A stretch of 64,000 nucleotides of DNA from Streptomyces tuirus (GTDB taxonomy: Bacteria; Actinomycetota; Actinomycetes; Streptomycetales; Streptomycetaceae), in NCBI GenBank assembly GCA_018195615.1, contig JAGTPG010000002.1:3724501-3788500 (forward strand). The letters run 5' to 3'. Of the stretch, positions 46,096-57,434 are shown in pieces (the first letter of the stretch is position 1; each line of letters opens with the position of its first letter). Under the pieces are notes generated by a model that saw only the letters and a program-made list of their open reading frames with translations, was not told the DNA's origin and did no database searches. A program made the translations under genes and the position numbers.

Positions 46096-46167
46096 GCCCT
46101 CCAGCGTAACGGCTCCGCCCGGCGGCCAGCGCCGGGCGGTCCGAGCCGGCCGGTGCCGACCAAGAGG

Positions 46168-47414
46168 TCAGGGGACCTGCGGGGCCGAGTTCTTCGTGTC
46201 CTGGGGAGGGGTGCTCGCGTCGTCGTCCGACGTGGACAGCCACGCTCCGACGCCGACGGCCGCGGCCAGGACGACCGCGCCCGCTGCCAGGGCCACGCGG
46301 CGGCGCCGGGTGGCGGCGCGGTTGCGGGCCGAGCCCGGCCGGGGGGTGCCCGACGCGCGTGGGGCCCGGGCCGTGCCGTGGGCGCCCCCGGCCAGCTCGT
46401 CGGGGCCGGTACGCGCATCGAGGTGTGGGTGTCCCGGTTGGAGTCGGCCGGTTTCGCGCCCGGCACCAGCGGGACCGCGCCCCGCCGCCGGACCCGCTCC
46501 CCGGCCGGTGCCGGTCCGGCGGGCTGCTCCTCCCGGTCGGCCTCCTCCGCGGACTCGGTGTCCGGTTCGTCCACCTCCAGCGGCGGCATGCCCACCAGCA
46601 TCGGCAGCAGCTCCCGCAGCCGCGACCCGAGCTCCGAGGCCCGCAGCCGGGAGGCCGGCGCCTTGGCGAGGCACTGGACGAGCAGCTGCCACAGCTCGTC
46701 CGGAATGCCGGGCAGCGGGACGACCGTCTCCGTGACGTGCCGCCGCAGGACCGCGCCCGGGTGGCCGCCGCCGAACGGGGTGAAGCCCGCGAGCAGCTCG
46801 TAGAGGACCGTGGCGAGCGCGTAGATGTCGACGGAGGCGCGGGGCGGCAGGCCCTCGACGATCTCCGGGGCGAGGTAGTCCGGGGTGCCGATGATCTTCG
46901 TGGCCCGGGTTCGGCGCGGGGTGTCGATGAGCTTCGCCACGCCGAAGTCGGTGAGCAGCGCCCGGTGGGAGCCGCCCGGGCCGAGCGGGCCCTGCATGTC
47001 CAGGAGGACGTTCTCGGGCTTGACGTCACGGTGCACGACGCCCGCGGCGTGCGCGGCGGCCAGTCCGTCGGCGATGTCGGCCGCGATCGCGACGGCGGCC
47101 TCGGGGGCGAGGCGCCGGTCCCGCTCCAGCCGGGTCCGCAGGTCCGTGCCCCGGACGAGGTCCATGACCAGGGCCAGGTCGTTGCCGTCCACGACCAGGT
47201 CGCGCACGGACACGACGTGCGGGTGCTCCAGACCGAGCAGCGCCGTCCGCTCCTGGACGAAACGGCCGACGAGTTCCTGGTCGGAGGCGAGGTCCTCGCG
47301 CAGGAGCTTGATGGCGACGGGGCCTTCGGGCCCCTCACCCAGCCACACCGTGCCGGCACTGCCCCGCCCCAGGATCTGGTGGGCGGTGTACCGGCTGCCG
47401 ATCTTCCGTGCCAA
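46168..47414 (-). CDS. pkaB: Serine/threonine protein kinase PkaB-like (one apparent frameshift)
   Basis: About 415 residues after restoring one C at 46402-46405, near the published PkaB size of about 417. The kinase domain fills residues 8-265: LGRGSAGTVWLG, VAIKLL (Lys 36), GVVHRDVKPENVLL, LTDFGVAK, GTPDYLAPEIVEG. A Pro/Arg linker follows, then a membrane helix RRRRVALAAGAVVLAAAVGVGAWL and a short outside tail. It is next to prfB and downstream of a second kinase, the order of S. coelicolor pkaB-pkaA. Confidence 0.9.
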
Positions 47415-47547
47415 GGCTGCTCCTACCGACGCGTGTTGTCGCTAAAACTACGCGTCCGAAGAGCCAACCTTCACCGCCGAGGCGGAAATCACCCGCCAGG
47501 TGTCGACAAATCACCAACCCCGTAGGCCGGTTCCGGTCGGCTCGCGC

Positions 47548-49219
47548 CTAAGCGCCCCCGTTGCCGCCCAGCTTCTCGAACCAGCCGGTCACGGTGCTGA
47601 ACCAGTCGGTGAGCTGCTCCCAGTAGCCCTTGCCGGTGCCGATCCACTCCTGAAGCGGGCTCAGTTCCCAGATCAGCCAGCCGGCGACGAAGAGGATGAC
47701 GATCGTGAAGAGGCAGCCCTTCAGGCAGCCGAGCCCGGGGATCCGCATCGGGTTGGCGCTGCGCTGCCGCGGCTGCCGTGGCTCGCGCTGCGGCTGCTGG
47801 GGCTGGGGCGGCGGCGCCGGCGGGGCGTAGCGCTGCGGCGGCTGGGCCGCTGAGGCTGGGGCTGCGGGGCGTACTGCTGGGGCTGCTGCTGCGGATGGCC
47901 GTAGCCGGGCCCGGGCGGGGGTGCCTGGCGGCGCGGCTGCTGCTGCGGGCGGGCGACCTGGCGCTGGGGGCGGCGGCGCAGCGGGTCCTCGTTCGGGTCG
48001 AGGTACTGGACCTGCGTCTGCTCGTTGCGGTCGCGGGCCGCGCGCAGCTGGTTCTGCCAGGGGTGCGGGTCCTCGGGCCGCCCTGCTGGCCGGGATGGCC
48101 GGGCGAGCCCGGCGGGACCGGCGGCATGACGGCGGTCGGGTCGGCCGCTCCTCGGTTGGGCAGGACGGCGGTGGGATCGGCGGCACCGGCCGGGCCGCCG
48201 GTGTGCGGCAGGACGCTGGTCGCGCCGTTCGGGTCGTACGCGGCCGCGCCCTGCGGGAGGACCTGCGTGGGATCGGCCGAGCCGGGCATGTCCGGCACGG
48301 GAGCGGGCGCCGGGTCGGGCACCAGGAGCGCGCCGACGCCCTCGGCGGCGGCGATCTGCGCGGAGTTCGCGTGCACGCCGATGCCCTCGGCGACGACGCG
48401 CAGGCCGCGGGCGAGGTTCTCGGCGCTGGGCCGCTCGTCCGGGTTCTTGCGCAGGCAGCGCTCGATGACCGTCCACAGCGGGTCGGGGACCGTGGAGGGG
48501 CGGCGCGGCTCGGCGCTCAGGTGCTGGTGCAGCACCTCCAGGGCGGAGCCGCCGGCGAACGGCGGGCGGCCGGTGACCAGCTCGTAGAGCAGGATGCCGG
48601 CGCCGTAGATGTCGACGGCGGAGGTCTGCGGGCGGCCCTCGGCGGACTCGGGCGCGACGTACGCGGGCGTGCCGACGAACTCCTGGGTACGGGTCAATCC
48701 CGGGGAGTCGGCCAGGCGGGCGATGCCGAAGTCGGTCAGCAGCGGGTGCATCTGGCCGTCGTACTGCTGGAGCAGCACGTTCGCCGGCTTGAGGTCGCGG
48801 TGGACGACGCCGTCGGCGTGGCTGGCGGCGAGCGCGTCGGCGATCTGGGCGGTGAGCAGCGCCGCGGCGACGGGAGTGAAGGGGCCGTTCTCGCGGAGGT
48901 AGCGGTGCAGGTCGGGGCCCTCGACGAGGTCCATGACCAGCGCCAGCAGCTCGCCCTCGACCACCAGGTCGCGGACCCGCACGATGTTCGGGTGGGTCAG
49001 CCGGAGCAGGACGGAGCGCTCCCGGAGGAACCGCATGACGATGTCCGGGTCGCTGGCCAGCTCCTCCTTGAGGACCTTGATCGCGACGGTCTCGCCGGGC
49101 TGTCCCGGCACGGCCGCCTCGGCGCCCGCGGTCTCGCGCTGGCGGGCTCGCCAGACGGTGCCCGTGGCGCCGCGCCCGAGCGGCTCCTCGAGCAGGTACT
49201 TGCTGCCTACCGGCCGCAC
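47548..49219 (-). CDS. pkaA: Serine/threonine protein kinase PkaA-like (two apparent frameshifts)
   Basis: About 557 residues after restoring bases at 48075-48077 and 47844-47846. Kinase motifs: LGRGATGTVWRA, VAIKVLKEEL, GVVHRDLKPANVLL, LTDFGIARL and GTPAYVAPESAEG. After the domain (residue about 275) comes a Pro/Gln-rich region (QVQYLDPNEDPLRRR, PQQQPRRQ), then a membrane helix CLFTIVILFVAGWLIWEL and a 40-residue outside tail ending WFEKLGGNGGA. GTG start at 49219. Paired with pkaB, 133 bases upstream of it; autophosphorylating kinases of this type affect differentiation in S. coelicolor. Confidence 0.9.
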
Positions 49220-49581
49220 GTCATGCGCTCCCTGGTGCTTGCCTTGCCTGCTGGCCTGTCCGACCCACTGTAGTGCCGTGCCGCCGAGGACCGGAGTGTC
49301 GTCTTTCTGTGGGTCTTACGTATCCGGTCTCCCAGCTGTTCGAAAAGAAGACGCTCACCTCGGTCTTCTGGTTGCCGAGAGGAAACGTGACCGATCTCAA
49401 GTGATCGCGAGTGGGTCATTTCTCAGGCACTTTTACGGGCAGAGCCGACCAATCAAGATCACTTGTTCCGGAGCAAGGGGCACGCTGTCAGTGGCAGGTG
49501 CGAGGATGCGTGCAGTACTGGCCGACGTGCTGGGGCGGGGTGGGGGACTCCGCGCCTGAGCAGAAGGGACCGCTGACGGCG
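49220..49581. other. Divergent intergenic region between pkaA and the FHA-FtsK gene
   Basis: No gene. It should hold both promoters, but none is clear. A 9-bp inverted repeat, CAAGTGATC (49398-49406) and GATCACTTG (49457-49465), with a 50-base gap could be a regulator site. Confidence 0.5.
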
Positions 49582-52500
49582 ATGCAGATCCGGCTGACCG
49601 TCGTAGACCCCCAGGGCCCGTCGGTGCCGGGGCGGGATCGCGCCCCACGCAGCGACGTGCTGGTCACGGCGCCCGCCGGCACGGCGCTCGCGGCGGTGGC
49701 CTCGGCGCTCGCCCAGGTGGTCCTGGGCGGTGACGGCTCGGGCACGCCCGTGCTGTACGCCGGGGAGCAGCGGCTGGACGCGCAGCGGTGCACGCTCGGC
49801 GAGCCCCCGCTGACCGACGGTGCCGTGCTGTCCGTGGGCGCGCCGGGCGAGCCGGAGCCGCATCCGGAGCTGGAGGACGCCCCGGCCCAGCTGCAGGTGG
49901 TCGCCGGCCCCGACGCCGGCGGCGTCCACCTCCTGCACGGCGGCGAGATCCGCATCGGCCGCTCCGCCGACGCCGACGTGCCGCTGGACGACCCGGACGT
50001 CTCCCGGCTGCACTGCGCGGTGACGGTGAGCCCCGACGGCCGGGTCTCGGTCGCCGACCTCGACTCCACGAACGGCACGACGCTGGACGGCACCCGCGTG
50101 GGCCCCCGCCAGGTCCGTTTCGCCCCGGGGCGCTGCTGCGGATCGGTGAGTCGGCCCTGCGGCTGGCTCCCGCCGGGGGCCGGGTGGCCGGGTGGACACG
50201 ACGCCGGACGGGGAGGGGCATGTGCGCGTGCCGGGGCCTGTCGGCGGTTCGGGGGCGGATGCGCGCGTGCCGGGCGCCTCCGGCGGGGCGGGCTCACGCG
50301 GGCCCGATCCGGCACCTGCCGGTCCTGCCGGTCCTGCCGGTCCTTCCGGGCCCACCGGGCACACGTACGGCTCGGCGGCCTGGGGCACGCCGGGCAGGGC
50401 GGGGCGCAGGCCCGGTGACCCGGCCGTGGTGCCGGAGCAGGGCGGTGCGCCTCGGGTGGAGAGCAGGAGGGTGAGCGCGGCCGCGGAGGCTTCACGGGCG
50501 GGCGGTGCGCGCTCGGAGGGCAGCGGGCGTCCCGGGCCTGCCGGGAGTGGGGCACGGTCCGCAGCCGCTGAGCGTGCGGCGTACCCGCAGCCCGAAGGAG
50601 GCGAGCCGGCCGCCGGACTCGGGACCCTGGGACGCACGCGTCCCGAACCCGGGGGGACGCGGCGTCCGCCGGCTCTCCGGGAGACCCGACGCGCTTCTCT
50701 TCACCCGACGGGGTGGTCGGGGCTCCCCGGCAGCGCGGGGCCACCGGGGACTCATCGGCCGTGGCTTCCCCCGACGGCATCACCAGCACTCCACAGCCAC
50801 AGCCCCATCCGCGCGGTGCGACGCGGGCCGGCCTCGGGGCCGGGGACACACACGCGGGGTACTCCGGGGTCGGGCCGCTGGGCGGCGCGTTCGCCGACGG
50901 TGGTGCGGACGGCTCCGGTCGGCGGGGCGGCGGAGCCGACGGCCCGGCTCCCCATACGGGCAGCTCCAGTCGGCGCGCCGGAGGAGCCGATCACCTGGCT
51001 CCCCGTACGGACAGCTCCGGTCGGCGCCCCGGTGGGGTCGACGGCCCGGCCCCCGGTGTGGACAGCGGGCGTAAGGGCACGCCCCTGCGGGGCACCGACC
51101 TGCCGCAGGGCACGCGCAGGCGGGGCGGGCTCGGGGCGTGGGCGCGGCGGTTGGCCGGAGGGCGTGGCGAGCAGGGCGCGGCTCCCGCGCGGGCGGCGCA
51201 TGAAGAGATGCCAGCCGGAGTCGCGGCGGAGCGGTCGGCCGTCGCGCCGGCCGTGCCGGAGACCTGGCCGGACCCGGCCGCCGTGCTGCTGACGGCGCTG
51301 GGGCCGGGGCCCGGCTGTGGGAGCGGGGGCCTGGCCACCCGGAGGCGCTCGCGGTGCGCCTCGGTACGGCCGACCGTGCCGCGCCGGACGGCTCGGGCCT
51401 GCTGCCCGCCGTGCCGGTGACCGCCGGGCTGCGCGAGGTCGGCGCACTGGGGCTGGCCGGGCCGCGGGCGCGACTCGCCGGGCTGGCCCGTGCCGTGCTG
51501 GCCCAGCTCACCGCGCTGCACTCCCCCGACACGTTGGAGATCGTCCTGATCGCCGCGGACCGCTCACGCCCCCTGGAGGAGCGCACCGCCGAGTGGTCCT
51601 GGCTGGGCTGGCTGCCGCATCTCCGTCCCGGGCACGGCCAGGACTGCCGCCTGCTCCTCGCCCACGACCGTGAACAGGCCGCGGCCCGTACCGACGAGCT
51701 GCTGCGCCGTCTGGAGGACGAGCTGGCGGAAGCGGGGCCGGCGGCCGGCGGCGCCCCCGGCAGCACCGTCCGGCCCGGTGCGGCTCCCCGCCGCCCCTCC
51801 TGGGCCCAGGACGACCCCGGCGCGGAGGCGACGGACGGCTTCCCCGGCCCGTACACCGTCCTGGTCGTGGACGGCGACCCGGGCGGCGCGGGCCTGCGCG
51901 AGGCCGTGGCACGGCTCGCGCTGGAGGGCCCCCGGGCCGGTATCCACGTGGTGTGTCTGGCCGAGACGGCCGCGGCCTCCCCGGCCTCGCCGGTGACCGA
52001 GACGTACGAGGCGGCCTGCTCGGTGTCGCCGACGTTCCGGCAGTGCGGTGCGGTCGCGCTGCTCAGCGGGGACGTGGCGACGGCGCTGCGGCTGATGCGC
52101 GTCGCCCGGGCCGGCGGCGGCTCCGCGCCGGCCGGGCCGGTGGGCCACGGGACCATCGCCGCCGTCGACGCGGTCTCCCCCGCCTGGGCCGAGCGGTTCG
52201 CGCGGGCGCTGGCGCCCTTGCGTACGGACGGCGCGACGAGCGATCGGCAGCCGCGCGTCTCCGCGCCGCTGCCCCAGGCGGCCCGGCTGCTGGACGAGCT
52301 GGGCCTGGCCCGGGCGACCCCGGCGTCACTGATGGCGCGCTGGGCGGACGCGGCCGACGACACCGAGGCGCTGGGCGGGAGGGCGCGCGCGGTGCTCGGC
52401 GCCGGGCCACGCGGCCCGGTCTGCGCGGACCTCGCGGCCCAGGGACCCCACCTGCTGATCGAGGGCCCGCCGGGCAGCGGTCGTACGGAGCTGCTGCGGG

Positions 52501-53429
52501 CGGTCGTCGCGTCCCTGGCCGCCGCCGAGCGGCCGGACCGCCTGAGCGTCGTGCTGGTCGACGGCCGGGGCGGCCCCGGGGCGGGCGGCGGGCCCGGCGA
52601 CGGGTTGCGCGTGTGTACGGACGTACCGCATGTCACCACGTACCTCACCGCCCACGACCCGGTCCTCATGCGGGAGTTCGCGCAGTCGCTGAGCGCCGAG
52701 CTGAAGCGGCGCGCCGAGCTGCTGGGGCGGTCCGACTTCGCCGAGTGGCACAGCGGGCGCGAGGTGTCGGGCCGTATCGTCGCGCAGCGCACGGCGATAT
52801 CCCGGGGCGGCGCCCAGGCCGAGGCCGCCACCGGTGCCGGGGATCTCGACAGCCCGCCCAGTTCCACCCTGCGGCTGCGGCCCGGGGCGGCCCGGCGCCA
52901 GACGGCAGCGGCGCCGCCGCTGCCCCGGCTCGTCGTGGTCGTCGACGACCTGGACGCGCTGGTCTCCCCGGCGCTCGGTTCCACCGGACGGCCCGCGGCC
53001 GGGTCGGTGATGCGCGCGCTGGAGGCCGTGGCCCGGGAGGGTGAGCGGCTGGGCGTGCACCTGGTGGCGGCCACCGGCCCGTGCGCCCGTACGGCCGAGA
53101 CGGAACCGGCCCGCCGGGCCACCCTCCGTGTGACCCTCGACGCGCCGGCAGCGGGTCCGGACGAGCCTGCTCCGGGCCGTGGGCGCCTGGACCGGGCGGA
53201 CGGGCGGAGCACTCCGTTCCAGGGCGGGCGGGTCACCGGCCGTATCCCCCGGACGGCGACCTTGCGCCCCACGGTCGTACCCCTCGAATGGCACCGCATG
53301 GGTGACCCTCCGGCCCGGCGTCCGGTGCGGGAGCTCGGAAACGGCCCGACCGACCTGGCACTGTTGGCCAGCGCGCTGGAAAGGGCGGCGCGGGAGGTCG
53401 CGGCGGCGAAGGTGCCGTCACTTCTGTAG
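49582..53429 (+). CDS. FHA-domain FtsK/EccC-like ATPase (four apparent frameshifts)
   Basis: About 1283 residues after restoring bases at 50127-50130, 50190-50192, 50651-50656 and 51310-51312. An N-terminal ubiquitin-like stretch (MQIRLTVVDPQGPSVPG) precedes an FHA phosphothreonine-binding domain (about 120-180: IRIGRSADADVPLDD, VSRLHCAV, DLDSTNGTTLDG). A long Pro/Gly region with 17-residue repeats leads to the FtsK/SpoIIIE-like half: LGLAGPRARLAGLARAVLAQL, LLIEGPPGSGRTELLRA (Walker A with Arg for Lys, about 963) and LPRLVVVVDDLDAL. It resembles the EccC ATPase of type VII secretion. Facing pkaA/pkaB suggests it reads their phosphorylation (inference). Confidence 0.82.
50908..51060. repeat. 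51-bp tandem repeat, three copies
   Basis: Units begin at 50908, 50959 and 51010 and encode 17-residue repeats of the type DSSGRRPGGVDGPAP in the linker of the FHA-FtsK protein. Copies are diverged but period is exact. Confidence 0.85.
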
Positions 53430-53631
53430 CACTGGTTCGTGACACTCGCCCGTGGCGCTGACCGGATGCCGACCCCGTACGTCGATCAGGGACGAGCCCC
53501 TGGTCACGACGGGGTCACGATCCCCCGCTTGACAGCCGACGCCATCTTGCCGCCCCCGCACACCCGGGCGTAGACCAGATCGCACGGGAGCGCGCTCGAC
53601 GTTCGACGACGGATCGAAGAACGGGGCAGTC

Positions 53632-55042
53632 ATGCGCATGACGAGCAGCACCATCCGGACACGCTGGTCGCCTCAGCGGAACAAGGCGACCCCCAGAACC
53701 GCAGAGCCACCAAGGCAGCAGCCACCGTCGCCGCGGGAGCGCTCGCGCTCTCGCTCACCGCCTGCGGAGGCGACGACAACGACAGCAGTGGAAACACGGG
53801 CGACACCCAGGAGACCGCGAACAGCGTCACCCTCCCAAGCTGGACGGGACGAGCCTGGAGATCGCCGCCGTGTGGACCGGCACGGAACAGGCCAACTTCA
53901 AGAAGGTCCTGCAGGAGTTCGAGAAGCGCACGGGCGCCACGGTCACGTTCGTGCCCGCCCAGGACCCGATCATCAACTTCATCGGCTCGAAGGTGGCCGG
54001 CGGGCAGCCGCCGGACATCGCGATGCTGCCGCAGCCGGGCGCCATCAAACAGGCCGTCGACCGGGGCTGGGCCAAGCCTCTCGGCGCCGAGGCCCTGAAG
54101 GAGCTCGGCGAGAACTACTCGAAGGGCTGGCAGGACATCGGCAAGGTGGGCGGCAAGCAGTACGGCGTCTACTACAAGGCCGCCAACAAGTCCCTGATCT
54201 GGTACAACAACCAGGTCTTCGAGAACGCCGGGGCGAGTGAGCCCGAGACCTGGCCGGACCTGCTCAACACCGCGCAGACGGTCTTCGACTCCGGCGTCAC
54301 CCCGTTCTCCGTCGGCGGCGCCGAGGGCTGGACGCTGACCGACTGGTTCGAGAACGTCTACCTCTCCCAGGCCGGCCCTGAGAAGTACGACCAGCTGGCC
54401 GCTCACGAGATCAAGTGGACGGACCCGTCCGTGAAGGACGCGCTCACCACCCTGGCGCAGGTCTGGGGCAAGGCGGACTACGTCGCGGGCGGGGCGAACG
54501 GCGCGTTGCAGACCGACTTCCCGGCCTCCGTCACGCAGGTCTTCACCGGCGGGGACCAGCCCAAGGCGGCCATGGTCGCCGCGGGCGACTTCGCGCAGGT
54601 CAACATCCCGTCGAGCATGAAGATCGGGACGGACGCGAAGGTGTTCCCGTTCCCGGCCGTGGGTGACCAGGGGCCGGTGGTCTCGGCCGGCGACGCGGCC
54701 GTGATCCTCGAGGACTCCAAGGGATCCCAGGCCCTGGCCACCTGGCTCGCCTCGCCCGACGCGGCCCAGATCCAGGCGAAGCTGGGCGGCTACCTGTCGC
54801 CGAACAAGAACGTGCCGAACTCCGCGTACCCGAACGCGGTGCAGCAGAGGATCGCCAAGGCGCTCATCGACGCCGGTGACGACTTCCGCTTCGACATGTC
54901 CGACCAGGCCCCGCAGGCCTTCGGCGGCACGCCCGGCAAGGGTGAGTGGAAGATCCTCCAGGACTTCCTGAAGAACCCGAAGGACATCGCGGGTACGCAG
55001 CAGAAGCTGGAGGCCGAAGCGGCCGCGGCCTACGGGAACTGA
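53632..55042 (+). CDS. agl3E: Sugar-binding lipoprotein Agl3E-like (two apparent frameshifts)
   Basis: About 470 residues after restoring bases at 53690-53694 and 53834-53836. The lipoprotein signal TVAAGALALSLTACGGDD is in one frame, the start MRMTSSTIRTRW and the mature body in two others. The body is a family 1 binding protein (IAAVWTGTEQANFKKVLQEFEKRTGATVTF, PPDIAMLPQPGAIK, YYKAANKSLIWYNN). With the two permeases it forms a CUT1 importer; synteny after pkaA matches agl3EFG of S. coelicolor, an alpha-glucoside-type importer under a GntR regulator. A TTGCCG-N18-TAGACC pair upstream could be its promoter. Confidence 0.85.
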
Positions 55043-55047
55043 CGGAG

Positions 55048-56394
55048 ATGACATCTGCCACAGCGGCAGGGGGCACCGAGCCCCCTGCCGCTCCCAAGTC
55101 GCGCAAGAGCGTGACCGGCACCCGCAGGACCGTGGCGGCGCTGTTCCTGCTGCCCGCCCTGGTCCTGCTCGGCGCGCTCGTGGTGTACCCGATCGGGTAC
55201 TCGGTGGTCCGCAGCTTCTACGACCAGTCCGGCGACGGCTTCGCCGGCATCGACAACTACAAGGCCCTCTTCACCGACGAGGGCATCCGCACCGCGCTGA
55301 AGAACAACATCATCTGGGTGGTGTTCGCGCCGACGGTCGCGACGGCGCTCGGCCTGATCTTCGCGGTGCTGACCGAACGGGTGCGCTGGGGCACGGCCTT
55401 CAAGCTGGTCGTCTTCATGCCGATGGCGATCTCGATGCTGGCGGCGGGCATCATCTTCCGGCTGGTGTACGACCAGGACCCGGACAAGGGCGTGGCGAAC
55501 GCGGTGTGGGTGGGTGTGCACGACACCTTCGCCCAGGCGTCGGCGTTCCCGAAGGCCCACCCGGGCCGGGAGTCGCCGCTGGAGCCGGCCGGCGGCGGCG
55601 CGTTCATCACCAAGTCGCCCGTCCGCGCGGGCGATGCCGTCTCGCTGCCCCTCGTGGGTGTCGCGCCGGACCTGATGCCCGACGACGCGAAGCCCGCCGT
55701 GGCGGCGAAGCCCGAGCCGGACGAGATCACCGGGACGACCTGGCAGGACTTCACGCGCGGCAAGGGCGTCGGCACGCTCAACCAGGTCGACTCGACCGAG
55801 CTGGGCTATGCGGGCATGAAGGTCGAGGCCGTGAAGGACGGCAGGGTCGTGGCGTCGGCGACGGCCGGCGACGACGGCACCTTCACGCTGCCGGCCTCGG
55901 CCGACGGGGCCCAACTACGGCTCCCGGCGAGCAACTTCAAGGAGCCGTACAACGGCCTGGACTGGCTCGGCCCGTCCCTGGTCACCCCGGCCATCATCGG
56001 CTCGTACATCTGGATGTGGGCGGGCTTCGCGATGGTGCTGATCGCGGCGGGGCTCGCGGGAGTGCCGCGCGAGCTGCTGGAGGCGGCCCGGGTCGACGGA
56101 GCGTCGGAGTGGCAGGTGTTCAGACGGGTCACGGTGCCGCTGCTGGCGCCGGTCCTCGCGGTCGTCACCGTCACCCTGATGATCAACGTACTGAAGATCT
56201 TCGACCTGGTCTTCATCATCGCCCCCGGCTCCTCCCAGGACGACGCGAACGTCCTCGCCCTGGAGCTGTACCGCAAGGGCTTCTCCGAGGACCAGCCGGG
56301 CATCGCCAGCGCCATCTCGGTGTTCCTGCTGCTGCTCGTGATCCCGGTGATGTGGTTCAACGTCAGGCGGCTGAGGCGGGAGGTCAGGCGATGA
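55048..56394 (+). CDS. agl3F: ABC permease Agl3F-like with inserted outside domain
   Basis: A 448-residue permease; family members are near 300. Helices include RTVAALFLLPALVLLGALVVYPIGY and the EAA loop ELLEAARVDGASEWQVFRRV. Between them about 150 residues (about 145-300) are inserted on the outside face: ESPLEPAGGGAFITKSPVRAGD...GMKVEAVKDGRVVASATAGDDGTFTLPASA, which looks like a small beta-sandwich of the carboxypeptidase-regulatory type. The ATG at 55048 follows GACGGAG and is five bases after the binding-protein stop. Confidence 0.9.
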   Translation: MTSATAAGGTEPPAAPKSRKSVTGTRRTVAALFLLPALVLLGALVVYPIGYSVVRSFYDQSGDGFAGIDNYKALFTDEGIRTALKNNIIWVVFAPTVATALGLIFAVLTERVRWGTAFKLVVFMPMAISMLAAGIIFRLVYDQDPDKGVANAVWVGVHDTFAQASAFPKAHPGRESPLEPAGGGAFITKSPVRAGDAVSLPLVGVAPDLMPDDAKPAVAAKPEPDEITGTTWQDFTRGKGVGTLNQVDSTELGYAGMKVEAVKDGRVVASATAGDDGTFTLPASADGAQLRLPASNFKEPYNGLDWLGPSLVTPAIIGSYIWMWAGFAMVLIAAGLAGVPRELLEAARVDGASEWQVFRRVTVPLLAPVLAVVTVTLMINVLKIFDLVFIIAPGSSQDDANVLALELYRKGFSEDQPGIASAISVFLLLLVIPVMWFNVRRLRREVRR

Positions 56395-57305
56395 CCACGG
56401 ACGCGGGCAGTCTGCCCGGGAAGGCGGAGCGGCCCTCCGGGTCGGTGAAGGCGAAGCACTCGCTGGGGTCCCGGCTGGTCGAGGGGGTCAGCGGCGGGCT
56501 CGTGCGGGTGTTCCTCATCGTGGTGGGCCTTTTCTGGCTGGTGCCGACCATCGGCCTGCTGCTGTCCAGTCTCCGTTCGCCGGAGGACATCGCGGCGAGC
56601 GGCTGGTGGAAGGTGTTCACCGAGCCGTCGCAGATCACCTTCGACAGCTACTCGAAACTGCTGGAGAACGAGGACATCACCAGCAGCCTGCTGAACACGG
56701 TGTGGATCACGGTCCCGGCGACCCTGCTGGTCGTGATCATCGGCTCCCTGGCGGGCTACGCCTTCGCCTGGATGGAGTTCCCCGGCCGGGACTGGTGGTT
56801 CCTGGGCGTGGTCGGCCTGCTGGTCGTGCCCGTACAGGTCGCGCTGATCCCGATCGCCGAACTCTTCGGCAACATCGGCATCTTCGGCTCCGTGATCGGC
56901 GTGGTGCTCTTCCACGTCGGCTTCGGCCTGCCCTTCGCCGTGTTCCTGCTGCGGAACTTCTTCGCGGAGATCCCGAGAGAGCTGCTGGAGGCCGCGCGGC
57001 TGGACGGGGCGGGCGAACTGCGGCTGTTCTTCCGTGTCGTGATGCCGCTCGGCGCCCCGGCGATCGCCGCCCTCGGCATCTTCCAGTTCCTGTGGGTGTG
57101 GAACGACCTGCTGGTCGCGCTGATCTTCTCGGACTCCGGGAGCCAGCCGATCACCGTCGCGCTGCAGACGCAGGTACGGCAGTTCGGCAACAACATCGAC
57201 GTGCTGGCACCCGGCGCGTTCATCTCGATGGTGGTCCCGCTGGCCGTCTTCTTCGCGTTCCAGCGGCAGTTCGTGTCCGGAGTGATGGCGGGCGCGGTGA
57301 AGTAG
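56391..57305 (+). CDS. agl3G: ABC permease Agl3G-like
   Basis: A 304-residue MalG-type permease starting MTTDAGSLPGKAERPSG, with six helices and the EAA loop ELLEAARLDGAGELRLFFRVVMPL. The ATG overlaps the stop of the first permease (ATGA). No ATPase gene follows, so the shared MsiK ATPase probably drives the importer (known for Streptomyces CUT1 systems). Confidence 0.93.
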   Translation: MTTDAGSLPGKAERPSGSVKAKHSLGSRLVEGVSGGLVRVFLIVVGLFWLVPTIGLLLSSLRSPEDIAASGWWKVFTEPSQITFDSYSKLLENEDITSSLLNTVWITVPATLLVVIIGSLAGYAFAWMEFPGRDWWFLGVVGLLVVPVQVALIPIAELFGNIGIFGSVIGVVLFHVGFGLPFAVFLLRNFFAEIPRELLEAARLDGAGELRLFFRVVMPLGAPAIAALGIFQFLWVWNDLLVALIFSDSGSQPITVALQTQVRQFGNNIDVLAPGAFISMVVPLAVFFAFQRQFVSGVMAGAVK

Positions 57306-57324
57306 CCCCCGTCACAAGGCAGTT

Positions 57325-57356
57325 GAAGGGGCGGGCCGGTCGCGGGCCGCCCCTTC
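57325..57356 (+). terminator. Terminator after agl3G
   Basis: GAAGGGGCGG and CCGCCCCTTC form a 10-bp stem around a 12-base loop, 20 bases past the agl3G stop. Confidence 0.75.
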
Positions 57357-57434
57357 CGCGTTCCCCGGATGACGTAGCCACCGTAACCAACCGGCCCCAC
57401 CGGCCGTTCCCGGGCCGAACGCCCGCGCCGACCG

